The notes: generated by a model not told the origin, from the sequence alone. Shown: positions 15,955 through 26,867, counted from the first letter of the stretch. The stretch: 64,000 bases of DNA from Amycolatopsis albispora (GCF_003312875.1 NZ_CP015163.1:372001-436000); one strand, 5' to 3'. A program made the numbers and translations.

Positions 15955-16443
15955 TCAGCGGACGGCGGGCAGCACAACGATGCCGTCGTCGTCGCTGTGC
16001 AGCGTGGCGCCCGGGGTGAAGGTGGCGTTGCCGAACTCGAGCACCACATCGCGCTCGCCCGCTCCGGTTTTGGCGCTCTTGCGCGGGTTCGAGCCGAGCG
16101 CCTTCACGCCGAGGTCCAGTTCCCGCAGGGCGGCGACGTCCCGCACGGCGCCGTGGATCACCACGCCGGACCATCCATTGTGGACCGCGATGCCCGCGAT
16201 GACGTCGCCCAGCAGGGCGCGGTGCACGGAACCGCCACCGTCCGCGACCAGCACGCGTCCGTCGCCCGGCTCGGAGAGCACGGTTTTCAGCAGCGCGTTG
16301 TCCTCGCGGCAGCGAACCGTCACGATCGGGCCGGAGAACACGCCGCGGCCGCCGAACTGCCGGAACTGGGTGTCACACGACTCGAGCGCGTCGCCGTGCT
16401 CGTCGTAGAGGTCGGCGGTGAGCGGCTGGCTGGGCAGGGACAT
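15955..16443 (-). CDS. RraA family protein (HMG aldolase / oxaloacetate decarboxylase type)
   Basis: A 162-aa RraA-fold protein. [20 protein letters not shown] and GAVRDV supply the G-D and R-D motifs that bind divalent metal and the oxo-acid in 4-hydroxy-4-methyl-2-oxoglutarate/4-carboxy-4-hydroxy-2-oxoadipate aldolases; the same fold in RraA inhibits RNase E. The N-terminus ([20 protein letters not shown]) is closest to the classical RraA type. ATG 16443 is preceded by GAGGAG. It lies between a GntR regulator and an MFS transporter and near a carboxylate catabolic island, so an aldolase or decarboxylase role is favoured but not proven. Confidence 0.82.
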   Translation of the reverse strand: MSLPSQPLTADLYDEHGDALESCDTQFRQFGGRGVFSGPIVTVRCREDNALLKTVLSEPGDGRVLVADGGGSVHRALLGDVIAGIAVHNGWSGVVIHGAVRDVAALRELDLGVKALGSNPRKSAKTGAGERDVVLEFGNATFTPGATLHSDDDGIVVLPAVR

Positions 16444-16486
16444 CGTTCTCCTCGAAAACTCGAAAACTCGGGAACTGGGGCGGGAA

Positions 16487-17179
16487 TCAGATTTCGCGGG
16501 GCGTGGCGGTGGGGCGCATGCCGAGCCGGGAGGCGGCCTTGGCGCCGAGGCTGGTGTCGATGTGCCGCAGCATCAGCGCGGCGGCGGTGTCGCTGTCACC
16601 GGCCACGATGGCGTCGACCAGGCCGAGGTGCTCGGCGTGCTTCTGGTCGCGTTCGGCCTGGCTCCGCTCGACCTGCAGCCCGACGCGGCGGTAGCGGTCC
16701 GCCTTGTCCCACAGGCTGTCGAGCGTCTGGATCAGCAGCTCGTTGTGCGAGGCGGAGTAGAGGGCGACGTGGAAGCGGCGATGCGCGATCAGGTCGTCGT
16801 AGCCGGGGTTCGACCGCAGCGGCTCGACACCTCGCATGGCTTCACGGATGTTGCGGATGTCGTCGCGGGTGCGGCGTTCGGCGGCGAGGCCGACCGCGAG
16901 CGGGTCGAGTGAGCGCCGCAGTTCGAGCAGGTCGCGTGCCTCCTCGCCGGACAGCTCGCTCACCTTCGCGTCCTTGTGCGCGCCGAGTTCGACAAAGCCC
17001 TCGGACTTGAGGCGGCGCAGCGCTTCCCGCAGCGGGGTGGTGCTGATGCCGATGGTCTTGGCCAGCATCGCCTGGTTGAGCACCGCTCCGGGGGCGAACT
17101 CGCCGGAGAGGATCTTCTCGCGCATCGTCTGGTAGGCGTAGTCGCTTTTGGTCACGTACGGCTCGGCCGGTTCGGTCAT
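16487..17179 (-). CDS. GntR/FadR-type regulator with FCD domain
   Basis: 230 aa from ATG 17179 (GAGGGG seven bases upstream). Winged helix at about residues 10-75 ([40 protein letters not shown]). The FCD ligand domain follows, with metal/ligand His residues in [29 protein letters not shown] and [12 protein letters not shown] regulators usually sense carboxylic acids. It heads a minus-strand operon (RraA, MFS) and is divergent from the ABC transporter operon, with repeated TATAAC sites in the shared promoter, so it probably controls both directions. Confidence 0.9.
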   Translation of the reverse strand: MTEPAEPYVTKSDYAYQTMREKILSGEFAPGAVLNQAMLAKTIGISTTPLREALRRLKSEGFVELGAHKDAKVSELSGEEARDLLELRRSLDPLAVGLAAERRTRDDIRNIREAMRGVEPLRSNPGYDDLIAHRRFHVALYSASHNELLIQTLDSLWDKADRYRRVGLQVERSQAERDQKHAEHLGLVDAIVAGDSDTAAALMLRHIDTSLGAKAASRLGMRPTATPREI

Positions 17180-17195
17180 GACACCCCTCTCGCTG

Positions 17196-17346
17196 CTTAT
17201 AACGTACCCGACCCGGACAAGCCGACCGTCCGCAGGTTCCTCACGGCAGCCTTCCTGAAGCGCAGATATAACCGATAAATCAGCTATGACCAGCAATTTA
17301 GCCGGGAAATGCTGGTCTGGGGCTTGACGGATGCAGGTTATAACCT
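17196..17346. promoter_or_regulatory. divergent promoter with three TATAAC sites
   Basis: The gap between the GntR gene and the ABC operon holds CTTATAACG (around 17198), ATATAACCG (around 17268) and the perfect 12-bp palindrome AGGTTATAACCT (17335-17346). The three TATAAC cores are 70 and 71 bp apart. A TTGACG hexamer (17324-17329) lies just before the palindrome. These are likely operators of the adjacent GntR regulator. Confidence 0.6.
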
Positions 17347-17395
17347 TCAGAGTCTGCCGCGACAGCAGTGCCGCTATCGCCAGAAGAGGTGCCGG

Positions 17396-18565
17396 ATGAC
17401 TACAGCGTCGAGAGAGATCGGAGGCCGTGCCGCCCGGGCGACACGGCTGCTGACCGCGGTGGGAGCTGCGATGGCGACCCTGACCGCCTGCGGTGGCGGG
17501 GGAGCCGCGGTGGAACAGGCTGCGGAGAACCCGATCGCCGTCGAGCAGGTCCCGGACTACTACCCGGCCGAGTACGCGCAGCTCATCGCTGGTTCGAAGG
17601 CCGAGGGCGGCACGCTGACCATCTACTCGAACACCGACCAGGAGAACTGGGCCCCGGTGTTCCGCGACTTCCAGAAGAAGTACCCCTGGGTGGCCGACAT
17701 CCAGGCGAACAACCTGGATTCCGACGAGGTGTTCCAGCGGGTGCTGTCCGAGCAGGCCACCGGCGGCTCGCCTGCGGACATCCTGGTCTCCAACGCCGCG
17801 CAGGCGTGGGCCGAGTACGCCCAGCAGCCGGAGCGCCTGCTCGCTTACCAGTCACCCGAGCTGTCCAAGCTGACCGACTTCGCGCAGGTGCTGCCGAACG
17901 TCTACACCATGGCCACCGATCCGATGACCATCGCCTACAACACCTCGCTGCTGGAGCGCGCGCCGGAGAGCCTGGCCGATCTCGCCGCGATGGCCCGTCA
18001 GGACCCGGCGAAGTTCCAGGACAAGATCACCACGCGGGACGTCAACGGCGCCTTCGGGTTCACCGTGTCCAGCGCGTTCACCCAGGCCGCCCCGGACTCC
18101 TGGGCCGATCTGGAGACGCTGCTGCCGATGGCCCGGCCGGAAACGTCGTCCGGCACGCAGACCGAGAAGATCCTGGCGGGGGAGTACGTGGCCGGGTTCT
18201 TCATCTCGGGCGCCCCGGCGTACCCGGTGGTGGACAACAGCGGCGGGCTGTTCCAGGTGGCCTTTCCCAAGGACGGCACGGTGGTGCTGCCGCGCGGCAT
18301 CGGGATCACCCCGAAGGCTCCGCACGCGAACACCGCGAAGCTGTTCCTGGACTTCGTGCTCTCCCAGGAAGGACAGCGCGCGGTGGCCGAGGGCGGCCTG
18401 ACCGCCTACCGCCCCGACGTCACCGCCGCGCCGGGGCTGCGCACGCACCAGGAGGTGGTCGACGCCGTCGGCGCCGAGAACGTGATCGTCGCCGAGTACC
18501 AGCTGACGCCCGAGGACCAGGTCAAGGCGTTCGTCGGCCGCTGGGACGGGCTGCTGGCCCGCTGA
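17396..18565 (+). CDS. ABC transporter substrate-binding lipoprotein
   Basis: 389 aa from ATG 17396. The lipoprotein signal ends LTAC (Cys32). The mature protein is a family 1/8 solute-binding protein (GTLTIYSNTDQENWAPVFRD, then TDPMTIAYNT and VVLPRGIGITPKAPHANTAK), the fold used for Fe(III), polyamines, phosphonates and some carboxylates. It is first in a cotranscribed set with the double permease and ATPase. Because catabolic genes for carboxylic acids follow without a break, the cargo is more likely an organic acid (or its metal complex) than free iron (inference). Confidence 0.88.
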   Translation: MTTASREIGGRAARATRLLTAVGAAMATLTACGGGGAAVEQAAENPIAVEQVPDYYPAEYAQLIAGSKAEGGTLTIYSNTDQENWAPVFRDFQKKYPWVADIQANNLDSDEVFQRVLSEQATGGSPADILVSNAAQAWAEYAQQPERLLAYQSPELSKLTDFAQVLPNVYTMATDPMTIAYNTSLLERAPESLADLAAMARQDPAKFQDKITTRDVNGAFGFTVSSAFTQAAPDSWADLETLLPMARPETSSGTQTEKILAGEYVAGFFISGAPAYPVVDNSGGLFQVAFPKDGTVVLPRGIGITPKAPHANTAKLFLDFVLSQEGQRAVAEGGLTAYRPDVTAAPGLRTHQEVVDAVGAENVIVAEYQLTPEDQVKAFVGRWDGLLAR

Positions 18566-18588
18566 ACGACGATCGGAGCGCAGTCGAA

Positions 18589-20358
18589 ATGGCAGTACTG
18601 CCCGAAACACTGACCGAAACCCGGCCGCCGGTGGAGCCCCCGTTGCCTGCCCCGCGGTACCGGCGCCTGCTCGGTGCTCGTCGCGAGCTGTGGGCGCAGT
18701 ACGCGGTGCTGGCCTTCCTGGCCGTGCTGGTGCTCGCCCCGGTGGTGCCGACGCTGATCCAGTCCGTGCTGGACCGCCCGCTGTACGAGGCGGGTGGCAT
18801 CTTCACCCCGGACAACTACGTGCGCCTGTTCACCGAGGCCGGATTCGGCAAGGTGGTGCTCAACACCGCGTTGTTCGCCGTCGGCACCACGGTGCTGACC
18901 CTGCTGATCGCGGTCCCGATGGCCGTGCTGGTCGTGCGGACGAAACTGCCGTTCGGCCGGGTGTTCGCCGGGGCCATGCAGTGGCCGTTCTTCATCTCCT
19001 CGCTCATCCTGGGCTTCGGCTGGATCACGCTGTACGGCCCGGCCGGGTTCGTCAGCACCGCGGTGCGCGACTGGCTCGGGTTTGTGCCGTGGAACCTGTA
19101 CTCGATCCCGGGCATGGCGATCACCGAGGCGGTGGCGCTGGCCCCGATCGCGTATGTGTTCTGCGCCAACGCCCTGCGCAAGTCCGACGCCTCGCTGGAG
19201 AGCGCCGCGCAGGTCTGCGGTGCGAGGCCGCTGCGGGTCCTGTTCACCGTGGTGGTGCCGATGCTGCGGCCGCCGATGGTGTACAGCTCGATCCTGGTGT
19301 TCAGCATGTCGGTGGAAACGCTGAGCGTGCCGCTGCTCTACGGTCAGCCGGTCGGCATCAGCGTGTTCTCGACCTTCCTGTACACCAACGGGCTGCAGTC
19401 GATCGATCCGGACTACGGCGTTCTCGGTGCGGCGTCCACGCTGATCCTACTGGTCACCGTCGGGTTGGTGGCGGTGCAGGCGAAGCTGCTCAAGAACGCG
19501 CAGCGGTTCGTGTCGGTCCGCGGCAAGGCGACGCGGCCGCGGCGGCTGGAACTGGGCAGGCTCAAGTGGATCGGCGTCGCGGCGATCAGTGTGTACGTGG
19601 TGTTCGGCGCGCTGCTGCCGATCGGCGGGCTGGTGTTCCGGTCGTTCACCAAGGTGTTCACGCCGCTGCAGAACCCGTTCCAGACGCTGACCACGGCCAA
19701 CTACGACCGGGTGTTCGGCTTCGCCGCCTACGTCCAGTCCATTTGGAACAGTCTGCTGGTGGCCGGGATCGGGGCGCTGGTGGTCAGTTTCCTGGCCGTG
19801 CTCGCGGTGCTGGTGTCGAAACGGTCCACCTTCCGCCACCGCAAGCTGGTCGAATACCTCGCGCTGGCACCACAGGCCATTCCCGGCATCATCATCGGCA
19901 TCGGGCTGTTCTGGGCCTTCGCCTACCTGCCGTTCGGGCTCGGCGGCCTGGTCCAGGGCACGCTGGTGGCGTTGATCATCGGGTTCGGGCTGCGGGCGCT
20001 GCCGTCCGGGTTCGGCTCGATCGCGCCGTCGGTGCTGCAACTCGGGCAGGAGCTCGACAACGCGGCCCGGGTTTCGGGCGCGGACTGGGTGCGCACCTTC
20101 ACCTCGGTGCTGGGCCGCCTGCTCACCCCGGCCTTCGCCGGGGCGGTCATCCTGACCTTCGTCACCATGCTCAAGGAGTACTCGCCCGCGATCTTTCTCG
20201 CGTCGGCCGACTCCAACATCATCGGCACCACCATGCTCGAGCTCTGGGTCCAGGGCAACACCGGTTCCGTGGCCGCGCTCGCCACCGTGCAGATCGCCAT
20301 CACCGCCGCGTTCGTCGGCCTCGCCGGGCTACTCATGAAGGGGCGCACCGATGCCTGA
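18589..20358 (+). CDS. ABC transporter permease, two permease units in one chain
   Basis: 589 aa with about 12 transmembrane helices: two BPD_transp_1 domains (about residues 70-290 and 360-580), as in the AfuB/FbpB class. Each has an EAA loop that docks the ATPase: SAAQVCGARPLRVLFTVVVP and NAARVSGADWVRTFTSVLGR. It forms the membrane channel for the binding protein encoded upstream. The stop overlaps the ATPase start by 8 bases. Confidence 0.92.
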   Translation: MAVLPETLTETRPPVEPPLPAPRYRRLLGARRELWAQYAVLAFLAVLVLAPVVPTLIQSVLDRPLYEAGGIFTPDNYVRLFTEAGFGKVVLNTALFAVGTTVLTLLIAVPMAVLVVRTKLPFGRVFAGAMQWPFFISSLILGFGWITLYGPAGFVSTAVRDWLGFVPWNLYSIPGMAITEAVALAPIAYVFCANALRKSDASLESAAQVCGARPLRVLFTVVVPMLRPPMVYSSILVFSMSVETLSVPLLYGQPVGISVFSTFLYTNGLQSIDPDYGVLGAASTLILLVTVGLVAVQAKLLKNAQRFVSVRGKATRPRRLELGRLKWIGVAAISVYVVFGALLPIGGLVFRSFTKVFTPLQNPFQTLTTANYDRVFGFAAYVQSIWNSLLVAGIGALVVSFLAVLAVLVSKRSTFRHRKLVEYLALAPQAIPGIIIGIGLFWAFAYLPFGLGGLVQGTLVALIIGFGLRALPSGFGSIAPSVLQLGQELDNAARVSGADWVRTFTSVLGRLLTPAFAGAVILTFVTMLKEYSPAIFLASADSNIIGTTMLELWVQGNTGSVAALATVQIAITAAFVGLAGLLMKGRTDA

Positions 20359-21478
20359 AGTCACCGTCGGACAACTGCACAAGAAGTTCGGCTCGACCAC
20401 CGTGTTGCGCGAGATCGACTTCACCATCCGCGACGGCGAGTTCTTCACCCTGCTCGGCCCGAGCGGGTGCGGGAAGTCGACCACGCTGAACTGCATCGCC
20501 GGGCTCGAACGGCCCACCGGCGGCCGGATCGCGGTGGGGGACACCGTGTTCGTCGACTCGGCCGCCGGGACCTTCCGCACCCCCGAGGAACGCAACCTCG
20601 GCATGGTGTTCCAGTCCTACGCGTTGTGGCCGCACCTGAGCATCGCCGCGAACCTGGCGGTGCCGCTCAAGATCCGCAAGACAGGCAAGGAGGAGCAGGC
20701 GCGCCGGATCACCGAAGCGCTGGACAAGGTCGGGCTCGCGCACCTGAAAGACCGCTACCCGCACCAGCTTTCCGGAGGTCAGCAGCAGCGTGTCGCGCTG
20801 GCCAGGGCGCTGGTCTACTCGCCGAGCGTGCTGCTGCTCGATGAACCGCTGTCCAATTTGGATGCCAAGCTGCGCGAGCAGGCCCGTGCCTGGCTCAAGC
20901 GGCTGCAGACCGATCTCGGCATCACCACCGTCTACGTCACCCACGACCAGGACGAGGCGCTGGCGCTGTCCGACCGGATCGCGGTGCTGAGCGAGGGCGA
21001 CCTGCTCCAGGTCGGCAGCCCGCACGAGATCTACGAACGGCCCGCCGCCGCGGCGGTCGCGGCGTTTGTCGGCCGGTGCAACTTCCTGCGGGGCAAGGTC
21101 GAATCCCGCGACGGCGGGCGCGCCGTCATCCGGCTCGAAGCCGGTGGTGCCGTGGTCAGGGTCGCGTCGGACACAGCCGTAACCGCTGGACAGGAGGTCA
21201 CGGTGGCCATCCGGCCCGAGAAGTTCGAAGTGGGGCCGGCGAACCGGCCCGCCGACGCGGCAAACCTGCTGCGCACCCAGATCCTCACCCGGTCGTACGT
21301 CGGCTCGCGGTACGAGTACGACGTACGGCTGGGCAAGCAGGTGGTGCAGGTCGAGAGCACCGAGCCGGGCCTGTCCGGCGAGGTCGGGCTCGCCTTCGCC
21401 CCTGAGTCGGCACTGCTCTACCCGGATGCCGCACTGCCCTCGGAAGACGCCGAGGAACTGCTCACCCTCCAGGTCTGA
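20351..21478 (+). CDS. ABC transporter ATPase
   Basis: 375 aa. Walker A GPSGCGKST, Q-loop VFQSYALWPH, signature LSGGQQQRVALARAL, Walker B VLLLDEPLSNLDA and H-loop VTHDQDEAL are all present, followed by a C-terminal TOBE/OB domain (TVAIRPEKFEV) of about 110 residues. This MalK/PotA/FbpC layout powers the two-domain permease encoded just upstream. Confidence 0.93.
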   Translation: MPEVTVGQLHKKFGSTTVLREIDFTIRDGEFFTLLGPSGCGKSTTLNCIAGLERPTGGRIAVGDTVFVDSAAGTFRTPEERNLGMVFQSYALWPHLSIAANLAVPLKIRKTGKEEQARRITEALDKVGLAHLKDRYPHQLSGGQQQRVALARALVYSPSVLLLDEPLSNLDAKLREQARAWLKRLQTDLGITTVYVTHDQDEALALSDRIAVLSEGDLLQVGSPHEIYERPAAAAVAAFVGRCNFLRGKVESRDGGRAVIRLEAGGAVVRVASDTAVTAGQEVTVAIRPEKFEVGPANRPADAANLLRTQILTRSYVGSRYEYDVRLGKQVVQVESTEPGLSGEVGLAFAPESALLYPDAALPSEDAEELLTLQV

Positions 21479-21497
21479 CCCCGTGAAAGGCTAACCA

Positions 21498-22589
21498 GTG
21501 ACCAACAACTCCTACCGCCTCGGTGTGCTGCACGGCGACGGCATCGGCCCCGAGATCGTGCCCGCCGCGGTGGCGATCGTCGACGCGGCGCTCGCCACCG
21601 CGGGTGCCGAACCCGTCGAATGGGTCGAACTGCCGCTCGGCGCGTCGGCCATCGAGACCCACGGCGCGCCCACCCCGCAGTCCACTTTGGACGCGCTGGC
21701 CGGGCTTGACGGCTGGCTGCTCGGGCCGCACGACAGCGTGTCCTACCCGGAGCCGTTCCGGTCCCAGCTCAATCCCAGCGGCACCATCCGCAAGCACTTC
21801 GGGCTGTTCGCGAACATCCGCCCCGCCAAGGCGTTCCCGGGCGGCAACGCGGTGGTGGACGGCACCGACCTGGTGATCGTCCGCGAGAACACCGAAGGCT
21901 TCTACGCCGACCGCAACACCTTCGCGGGCACCGGCGAGTTCATGCCGAGCCCGGACGTGGCGATCGCGATGGGCATCATCACCCGCGCGGCCACCGAGCG
22001 CATCGCGCGCACGGCCTTCGAACTGGCCAAGGCGCGCGGCAAGAAGCTGACCATCGTGCACAAGGCCAACGTGCTCAAGCTGACCACCGGCCTGTTCCGC
22101 ACGGTCTGCCGCGAGGTGGCCGCGGACTACCCGGACGTCACCGTGGACGACTTCCACATCGACGCGATGACCATGAAGCTGGTCCGCAAGGCCGACGAGT
22201 TCGACGTGATCGTCACCGAGAACATGTTCGGCGACATCCTGTCCGATCTCGCCGGTGAGATCGCCGGCTCGCTGGGCATCGCGCCGTCGGTGAACTCGTC
22301 GGAAACCCACGCGATGGCGCAGGCCGCGCACGGCTCGGCGCCCGACATCGCCGGACGTAACGTGGCGAACCCGATCGCGATGGTGCTCTCCAGCGCGATG
22401 CTGCTGGAGTGGCTGGCCGCCAAGAACGACGACGCGCGGCTGCGTGATGCCGCCGCGCTGGTCGAAACCGGCGTCACCACCGCGGTCACCGGCGGGACCA
22501 GCACGCGTGACCTCGGCGGCTCGGCCTCCACCACCGAGTTCACCGCCGCCGTGGTCGCCGCCATCTCGGCCGGGAAGGACCGTTCGTGA
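21498..22589 (+). CDS. isocitrate/isopropylmalate dehydrogenase family (paralogue 1)
   Basis: A 363-aa beta-decarboxylating dehydrogenase. Conserved features: [10 protein letters not shown], substrate region [26 protein letters not shown], catalytic Lys in VHKANVLKL, metal Asp residues in [15 protein letters not shown], and the nucleotide loop [15 protein letters not shown]. Family members oxidise and decarboxylate (R)-malate-type acids (isocitrate, 3-isopropylmalate, homoisocitrate, tartrate, D-malate). The exact substrate cannot be read by eye. It lies in the same operon as an aconitase and a racemase-like protein and has a second paralogue 5 kb downstream, which argues for a dedicated pathway outside the TCA cycle and leucine synthesis. 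Confidence 0.9.
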   Translation: MTNNSYRLGVLHGDGIGPEIVPAAVAIVDAALATAGAEPVEWVELPLGASAIETHGAPTPQSTLDALAGLDGWLLGPHDSVSYPEPFRSQLNPSGTIRKHFGLFANIRPAKAFPGGNAVVDGTDLVIVRENTEGFYADRNTFAGTGEFMPSPDVAIAMGIITRAATERIARTAFELAKARGKKLTIVHKANVLKLTTGLFRTVCREVAADYPDVTVDDFHIDAMTMKLVRKADEFDVIVTENMFGDILSDLAGEIAGSLGIAPSVNSSETHAMAQAAHGSAPDIAGRNVANPIAMVLSSAMLLEWLAAKNDDARLRDAAALVETGVTTAVTGGTSTRDLGGSASTTEFTAAVVAAISAGKDRS

Positions 22590-23215
22590 CGCTCGTGGCC
22601 CTTGTCCACGCCACGCCCGCCGCGATGGCCCCGGCGACGGCCGCCTTCGCCGACGTGTTCCCGGAAGCGCGGTTGCGGCACCTGCTCGACGACACGCTGA
22701 TCACGGACGCCGAGCGCGCGGGCGGGCTCACCGAACCGCTGCGGGCGCGGATGCGTTCCCTGATCCGGTACGCCCTCGACGGCGGCGCGGATGCGGTCCT
22801 GCTGAGCTGCTCGTTGTACGGGCCCGTCACCGGGGAGTTCGCGGGGGAGCGGCCGGTGTTGTCTTCGGATGCCGCCCTGTTCGGCGAAGTCGTTCGCCGG
22901 GCCCCGAAGCGGGTGCACGTGCTGGGGCCGATCGAGGCGGGTACCCGCGACACCGTCGAACGTCTACAAGCGATAGTGGGCCCGGCAACAGCCGTATACG
23001 GCTCCGTGGTTTCCGGGGCCCGCGAGGCGCTGGCCGCGGGGGACACCGATCGCGCGGGCAGGCTGCTCGCCGAAGCGGTCGGCCGGGATGTCGATCTCGC
23101 GCTGCTGGGGCAGTTCTCACTGGCCCCGGCACTCGAGGCGGCGCAGGAACGGCTGGGCGTGCCGCTGCTCAGCCCGCCGCGGCTGGCCGCGGCAGCGATC
23201 CGGGAGCGGACATGA
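22586..23215 (+). CDS. Asp/Glu/hydantoin racemase superfamily protein
   Basis: 209 aa. The first half keeps the racemase/arylmalonate-decarboxylase Cys loop ([12 protein letters not shown], Cys about residue 74). The position of the second catalytic Cys in two-base racemases reads [11 protein letters not shown], with Gln in place of Cys. One-Cys members of this superfamily include arylmalonate decarboxylase and maleate isomerase-like enzymes, so it may decarboxylate or isomerise a dicarboxylate rather than racemise. It is coupled to the dehydrogenase upstream (GTGA) and the aconitase downstream (ATGA). Confidence 0.75.
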   Translation: MTLVALVHATPAAMAPATAAFADVFPEARLRHLLDDTLITDAERAGGLTEPLRARMRSLIRYALDGGADAVLLSCSLYGPVTGEFAGERPVLSSDAALFGEVVRRAPKRVHVLGPIEAGTRDTVERLQAIVGPATAVYGSVVSGAREALAAGDTDRAGRLLAEAVGRDVDLALLGQFSLAPALEAAQERLGVPLLSPPRLAAAAIRERT

Positions 23216-25836
23216 GCACCCGGGACACGCTCGTGGTCGGCTCGGAGCGCTACCTGATCCACCGGATCGGCGCGCTGGCCCCGGACGACCTGCCCTACAC
23301 GCTGCGGATCGTGCTGGAAAACCTGCTCCGCCACCCCGGCGGGGACCTCGCGCCGGTCGAGGCACTGCTGCGCTGGGGTGAGCCGGACGTGCACAAGACG
23401 GCCGTCGACCTGTACCCCAGCCGGATCTTCCTGCACGACACCAACGGCGTGCCGGTGCTCGCCGACATCGCCGCCATGCGGCACGCGATGGCCGAGCTGG
23501 GCGGTGATCCGCGCCGGGTCAATCCGGCGATCCCAGCCGAGCTGGTGATCGACCATTCGGTCATCGCCGACGTCTTCGGCAGGCCCGACGCGCTGACGCG
23601 CAACGTCGAAATCGAGTACGAGCGCAACGCCGAACGGTATCGCTTTCTCAAGTGGGGCCAGCAGAATCTGGAGAACTTCGCGGTGGTGCCGCCGGGCACC
23701 GGCATCATGCACCAGGTCAATCTCGAGCACCTCGCGCGCGTGGTGATGACCGCGGACGGCTGGGCATACCCGGACCTCTGCCTCGGCACCGACTCGCACA
23801 CCACGATGGTCAACGGGCTCGGCGTGCTCGGCTGGGGCATCGGCGGCATCGAGGCCGAAGCCGCCATGCTCGGCCAGTCGCTGACCATGCTGATCCCGCC
23901 CGTGGTCGGGGTCCGCCTGCACGGCGAACTGCCGGACGGCGCGACCGCGACCGACCTGGTGCTGACCATCACCGAGCTGATGCGCGCCCACGGCGTGGTC
24001 GGCAAGTTCGTCGAGTTCTCCGGGCCGGGCGTGGCCGCGATCGGGCTGGCCGACCGGGCCACCATCGCCAACATGAGCCCCGAGTTCGGCTCCACCTGCG
24101 CCTACTTCCCGATCGACGAGGAAACACTGCGTTACCTGCGGTTCAGCGGGCGGTCACCGGATCGGGTGGCACTGGTCGAGGCGTACGCGAAGGAACAAGG
24201 GCTCTGGCACGAGCCGGAGCGGGCGACCGCCTACTCCGAGACCATCGAACTCGACCTGGGCACGATCGTGCCGTCCCTGGCCGGTCCACGGCGACCGCAG
24301 GACCGGGTACGGCTCGACGCGGCGAAAGCGGGCTTCCGGCGGGCGGTGACTGAGCTGGGCCTGCCGCCCCGGGATCCGGTGCCGGTCCGGCTCGGCGGCC
24401 GCGAGCACCGCCTCGGCAACGGCACGGTCGCCATCGCGGCGATCACCTCGTGCACCAACACCTCCAACCCGGCGGTGATGGTGGCGGCGGGACTGCTGGC
24501 CCGCAACGCCGTCGAGGCCGGGCTGCGCAGCAAGCCGTGGGTCAAGACCACCCTGTCGCCGGGCTCGCGGGTGGCCACCGACTACCTCGGCAAGGCCGGG
24601 CTGACGCCGTACCTGGCCGAACTCGGCTTCCACCTCACCGGATTCGGCTGCATGACCTGCATCGGCGCCTCCGGTCCGCTGATCGACGAGGTGACCGCCG
24701 CGGTCGAGGAGCACGGCCTGGCGGTGGCCGCGGTGCTGTCCGGCAACCGCAACTTCGACGGCCGCATCAATCCCGACGTCCGGCTGAACTACCTGGCTTC
24801 ACCACCGCTCGTGGTCGCCTACGCGCTCGCGGGCACGATGGACCTCGACCCGCTCACCGAGCCGCTGGGCACCGGCCCACACGGCGACCCGGTGTACCTG
24901 CGCGACATCTGGCCGTCGTCCGCGCAGGTCCGCGAGGTGGTCGGCGGCAGCCTGCGGCCGGACATGTTCACCGAGGTCTACCGCGACGTGTTCGCCGGGG
25001 ACGACCGCTGGCATCGCCTGGACGTGCCCGGCGGGGAGACCTTCGCGTGGGACGAGCGCTCCACGTACCTCCGGCGACCGCCCTACCTGGACGGGATGAC
25101 CGCGGCACCCGGTCGCGTCGAGGACATTCTTGGCGCCCGCGTGCTGGTCAAGCTCGGCGACTCGGTCACCACCGACCACGTGTCGCCGGCCGGGGCGATC
25201 CCGCCCGGCACACCCGCCGGCCAGCATCTCGGCCGGTTGGGCGTCACCCGGTTCGAGCTGAACACCTACGCCTCCCGCCGCGGCAACCACGAGGTGATGA
25301 TGCGCGGCTGCTTCGCCAACGTCCGGCTGCGCAACCAGCTCGTCCCCGGGCGCGAGGGTGGTGTCACGATCGACCCCGGCGGTGACGTGACCAGCGTCTA
25401 CGACGCCGCGCTCGCGCACCGGGCCGAGGGCATGCCGCTGGTGGTGCTGGCGGGCCGCGACTACGGCAGCGGGTCCTCGCGCGACTGGGCGGCCAAGGGG
25501 CCCGCGCTGCTGGGGGTGCGGGCCGTGCTGGCCGAGTCGTTCGAGCGGATCCACCGGTCGAACCTGATCGGCATGGGCGTGCTGCCACTGCAGTTCGCGC
25601 CGGGGCAGTCCGCCGGAACGCTCGGGCTCACCGGGCACGAGACCTTCGACATCCGCGGCCTCGCCGGAGCCGAACCGGGCCACTACCCCGAAACGGTCAC
25701 CATCGAAGCCGGTGGGCGCGTGTTCGAGGCGATCGTGCGGCTCGACACCGTGCGGGAGCAGGAATACCACCGCCACGGCGGAATCCTGCCGTTTGTGCTG
25801 CGCGATCTCCTGGCCACCGAAGGGAAGCACCGATGA
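23212..25836 (+). CDS. aconitase family hydratase (AcnA type)
   Basis: 874 aa, full length for AcnA/IRP-type aconitases. The [4Fe-4S] ligands are Cys414 ([10 protein letters not shown]), Cys480 and Cys483 ([13 protein letters not shown]). The N-terminal region ([34 protein letters not shown]) and swivelling domain ([32 protein letters not shown]) are complete. It dehydrates/rehydrates a citrate-like acid. Being in an inducible operon with two isocitrate/isopropylmalate-type dehydrogenases and carboxylate transporters, it is likely a pathway-specific isozyme for citrate, aconitate or a homologue such as methylcitrate or homocitrate. The start overlaps the preceding stop (ATGA). Confidence 0.93.
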   Translation: MSTRDTLVVGSERYLIHRIGALAPDDLPYTLRIVLENLLRHPGGDLAPVEALLRWGEPDVHKTAVDLYPSRIFLHDTNGVPVLADIAAMRHAMAELGGDPRRVNPAIPAELVIDHSVIADVFGRPDALTRNVEIEYERNAERYRFLKWGQQNLENFAVVPPGTGIMHQVNLEHLARVVMTADGWAYPDLCLGTDSHTTMVNGLGVLGWGIGGIEAEAAMLGQSLTMLIPPVVGVRLHGELPDGATATDLVLTITELMRAHGVVGKFVEFSGPGVAAIGLADRATIANMSPEFGSTCAYFPIDEETLRYLRFSGRSPDRVALVEAYAKEQGLWHEPERATAYSETIELDLGTIVPSLAGPRRPQDRVRLDAAKAGFRRAVTELGLPPRDPVPVRLGGREHRLGNGTVAIAAITSCTNTSNPAVMVAAGLLARNAVEAGLRSKPWVKTTLSPGSRVATDYLGKAGLTPYLAELGFHLTGFGCMTCIGASGPLIDEVTAAVEEHGLAVAAVLSGNRNFDGRINPDVRLNYLASPPLVVAYALAGTMDLDPLTEPLGTGPHGDPVYLRDIWPSSAQVREVVGGSLRPDMFTEVYRDVFAGDDRWHRLDVPGGETFAWDERSTYLRRPPYLDGMTAAPGRVEDILGARVLVKLGDSVTTDHVSPAGAIPPGTPAGQHLGRLGVTRFELNTYASRRGNHEVMMRGCFANVRLRNQLVPGREGGVTIDPGGDVTSVYDAALAHRAEGMPLVVLAGRDYGSGSSRDWAAKGPALLGVRAVLAESFERIHRSNLIGMGVLPLQFAPGQSAGTLGLTGHETFDIRGLAGAEPGHYPETVTIEAGGRVFEAIVRLDTVREQEYHRHGGILPFVLRDLLATEGKHR

Positions 25837-26861
25837 TCCCGATCGATCCCGCGGCGCTCAAGGACGCGGGCACCCGGATCCTGGCCGCCGAGGGAGTTCC
25901 GCGTGCCGACGCCGAGCTGGTGAGCGACAGCCTGGTCACCGCCGACCGGTGGGGCCACGCCTCCCACGGCATGCTGCGCCTGGGCTGGTACGTCGCCCGG
26001 CTGCGCTCCGGGGTCATGCGGGCGGTCACCGAACCACGGCTGGCCGGCGGATTCGGCGCGGTGGCGGTGCTCGACGGTGCCGATGGCATCGGTCAGGTGG
26101 TCGCCGACCGAGCCTGCGCGCTCGCCGTGGAACGGGCGGCCGAGCACGGCGCCGGGGTGGTCGCGGTGCGCAACAGCAACCACTTCGGCACCGCCGCCTA
26201 CTGGACCCGCCGGATCGCCGCCGAAGGTTGTGCCGGCATCCTGACCACCAACGGCAGTCCCGCGATGGCGCCGTGGGGTGGCCGGGAGAAAACCGTCGGC
26301 GCCAATCCGTGGTCGATCGCCACCCCGGGCGGCTCGCACGGTCCCGTGGTGCTCGACATCGCGAACACCGGGGTGGCGCGGGGAAAGATCTACGCCGCGC
26401 TCCGGCGGGGAGAGTCCATTCCGGACACTTGGGCGATCGACGCGGACGGCGTGCCCACCACCGATCCGCGCGCCGCGATCGACGGCGTTCTCGCCCCGAT
26501 GGCCGGGCACAAGGGTTACGCCATCTCGTTCCTGATGGACGTGCTTTCCGGCGTGCTCACCGGCAGTTCCTACGGCACCGGCGTGACCGGGCCGTACGTG
26601 CCGGACCGGCGTTCGGGGTGCGGGCACCTGGTTCTCGCGCTGCGCATCGACGCGGTGCTGGAGCCGGAGGAGTTCGGCCGCCGCGTCGACGACCTCATCG
26701 CCACCACCAAAAGCGTGCCGCTCGCCCAGGGCGCCACGGAGGTGTTCTACCCGGGCGAAATCGAGAACCGGGCACGTGAGGTCGCCCTGCCCGCGGCAAC
26801 GCTGGCCGAACTGCGCGAGCTGGCGGCCTCCAGCGGCATCACGCTCGACCTGCCGAGCTGA
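25833..26861 (+). CDS. Ldh2/MdhDH family malate/lactate-type dehydrogenase
   Basis: A 342-aa NAD(P)-dependent 2-hydroxyacid dehydrogenase of the YlbC/ComC/Ldh2 fold (not the classical Rossmann LDH). It shows [11 protein letters not shown] with the catalytic His, [29 protein letters not shown], and [20 protein letters not shown]. Family members oxidise malate, sulfolactate, ureidoglycolate or 2,3-diketogulonate. The start overlaps the aconitase stop by ATGA; it ends the first catabolic operon. Confidence 0.9.
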   Translation: MIPIDPAALKDAGTRILAAEGVPRADAELVSDSLVTADRWGHASHGMLRLGWYVARLRSGVMRAVTEPRLAGGFGAVAVLDGADGIGQVVADRACALAVERAAEHGAGVVAVRNSNHFGTAAYWTRRIAAEGCAGILTTNGSPAMAPWGGREKTVGANPWSIATPGGSHGPVVLDIANTGVARGKIYAALRRGESIPDTWAIDADGVPTTDPRAAIDGVLAPMAGHKGYAISFLMDVLSGVLTGSSYGTGVTGPYVPDRRSGCGHLVLALRIDAVLEPEEFGRRVDDLIATTKSVPLAQGATEVFYPGEIENRAREVALPAATLAELRELAASSGITLDLPS

Positions 26862-26867
26862 AGCCAG

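Noticed and set aside
22444..23211. Continuation of the aconitase frame upstream of ATG 23212
   Set aside because: That part is a shadow of the dehydrogenase and racemase-like genes; the aconitase N-terminus begins at [10 protein letters not shown].
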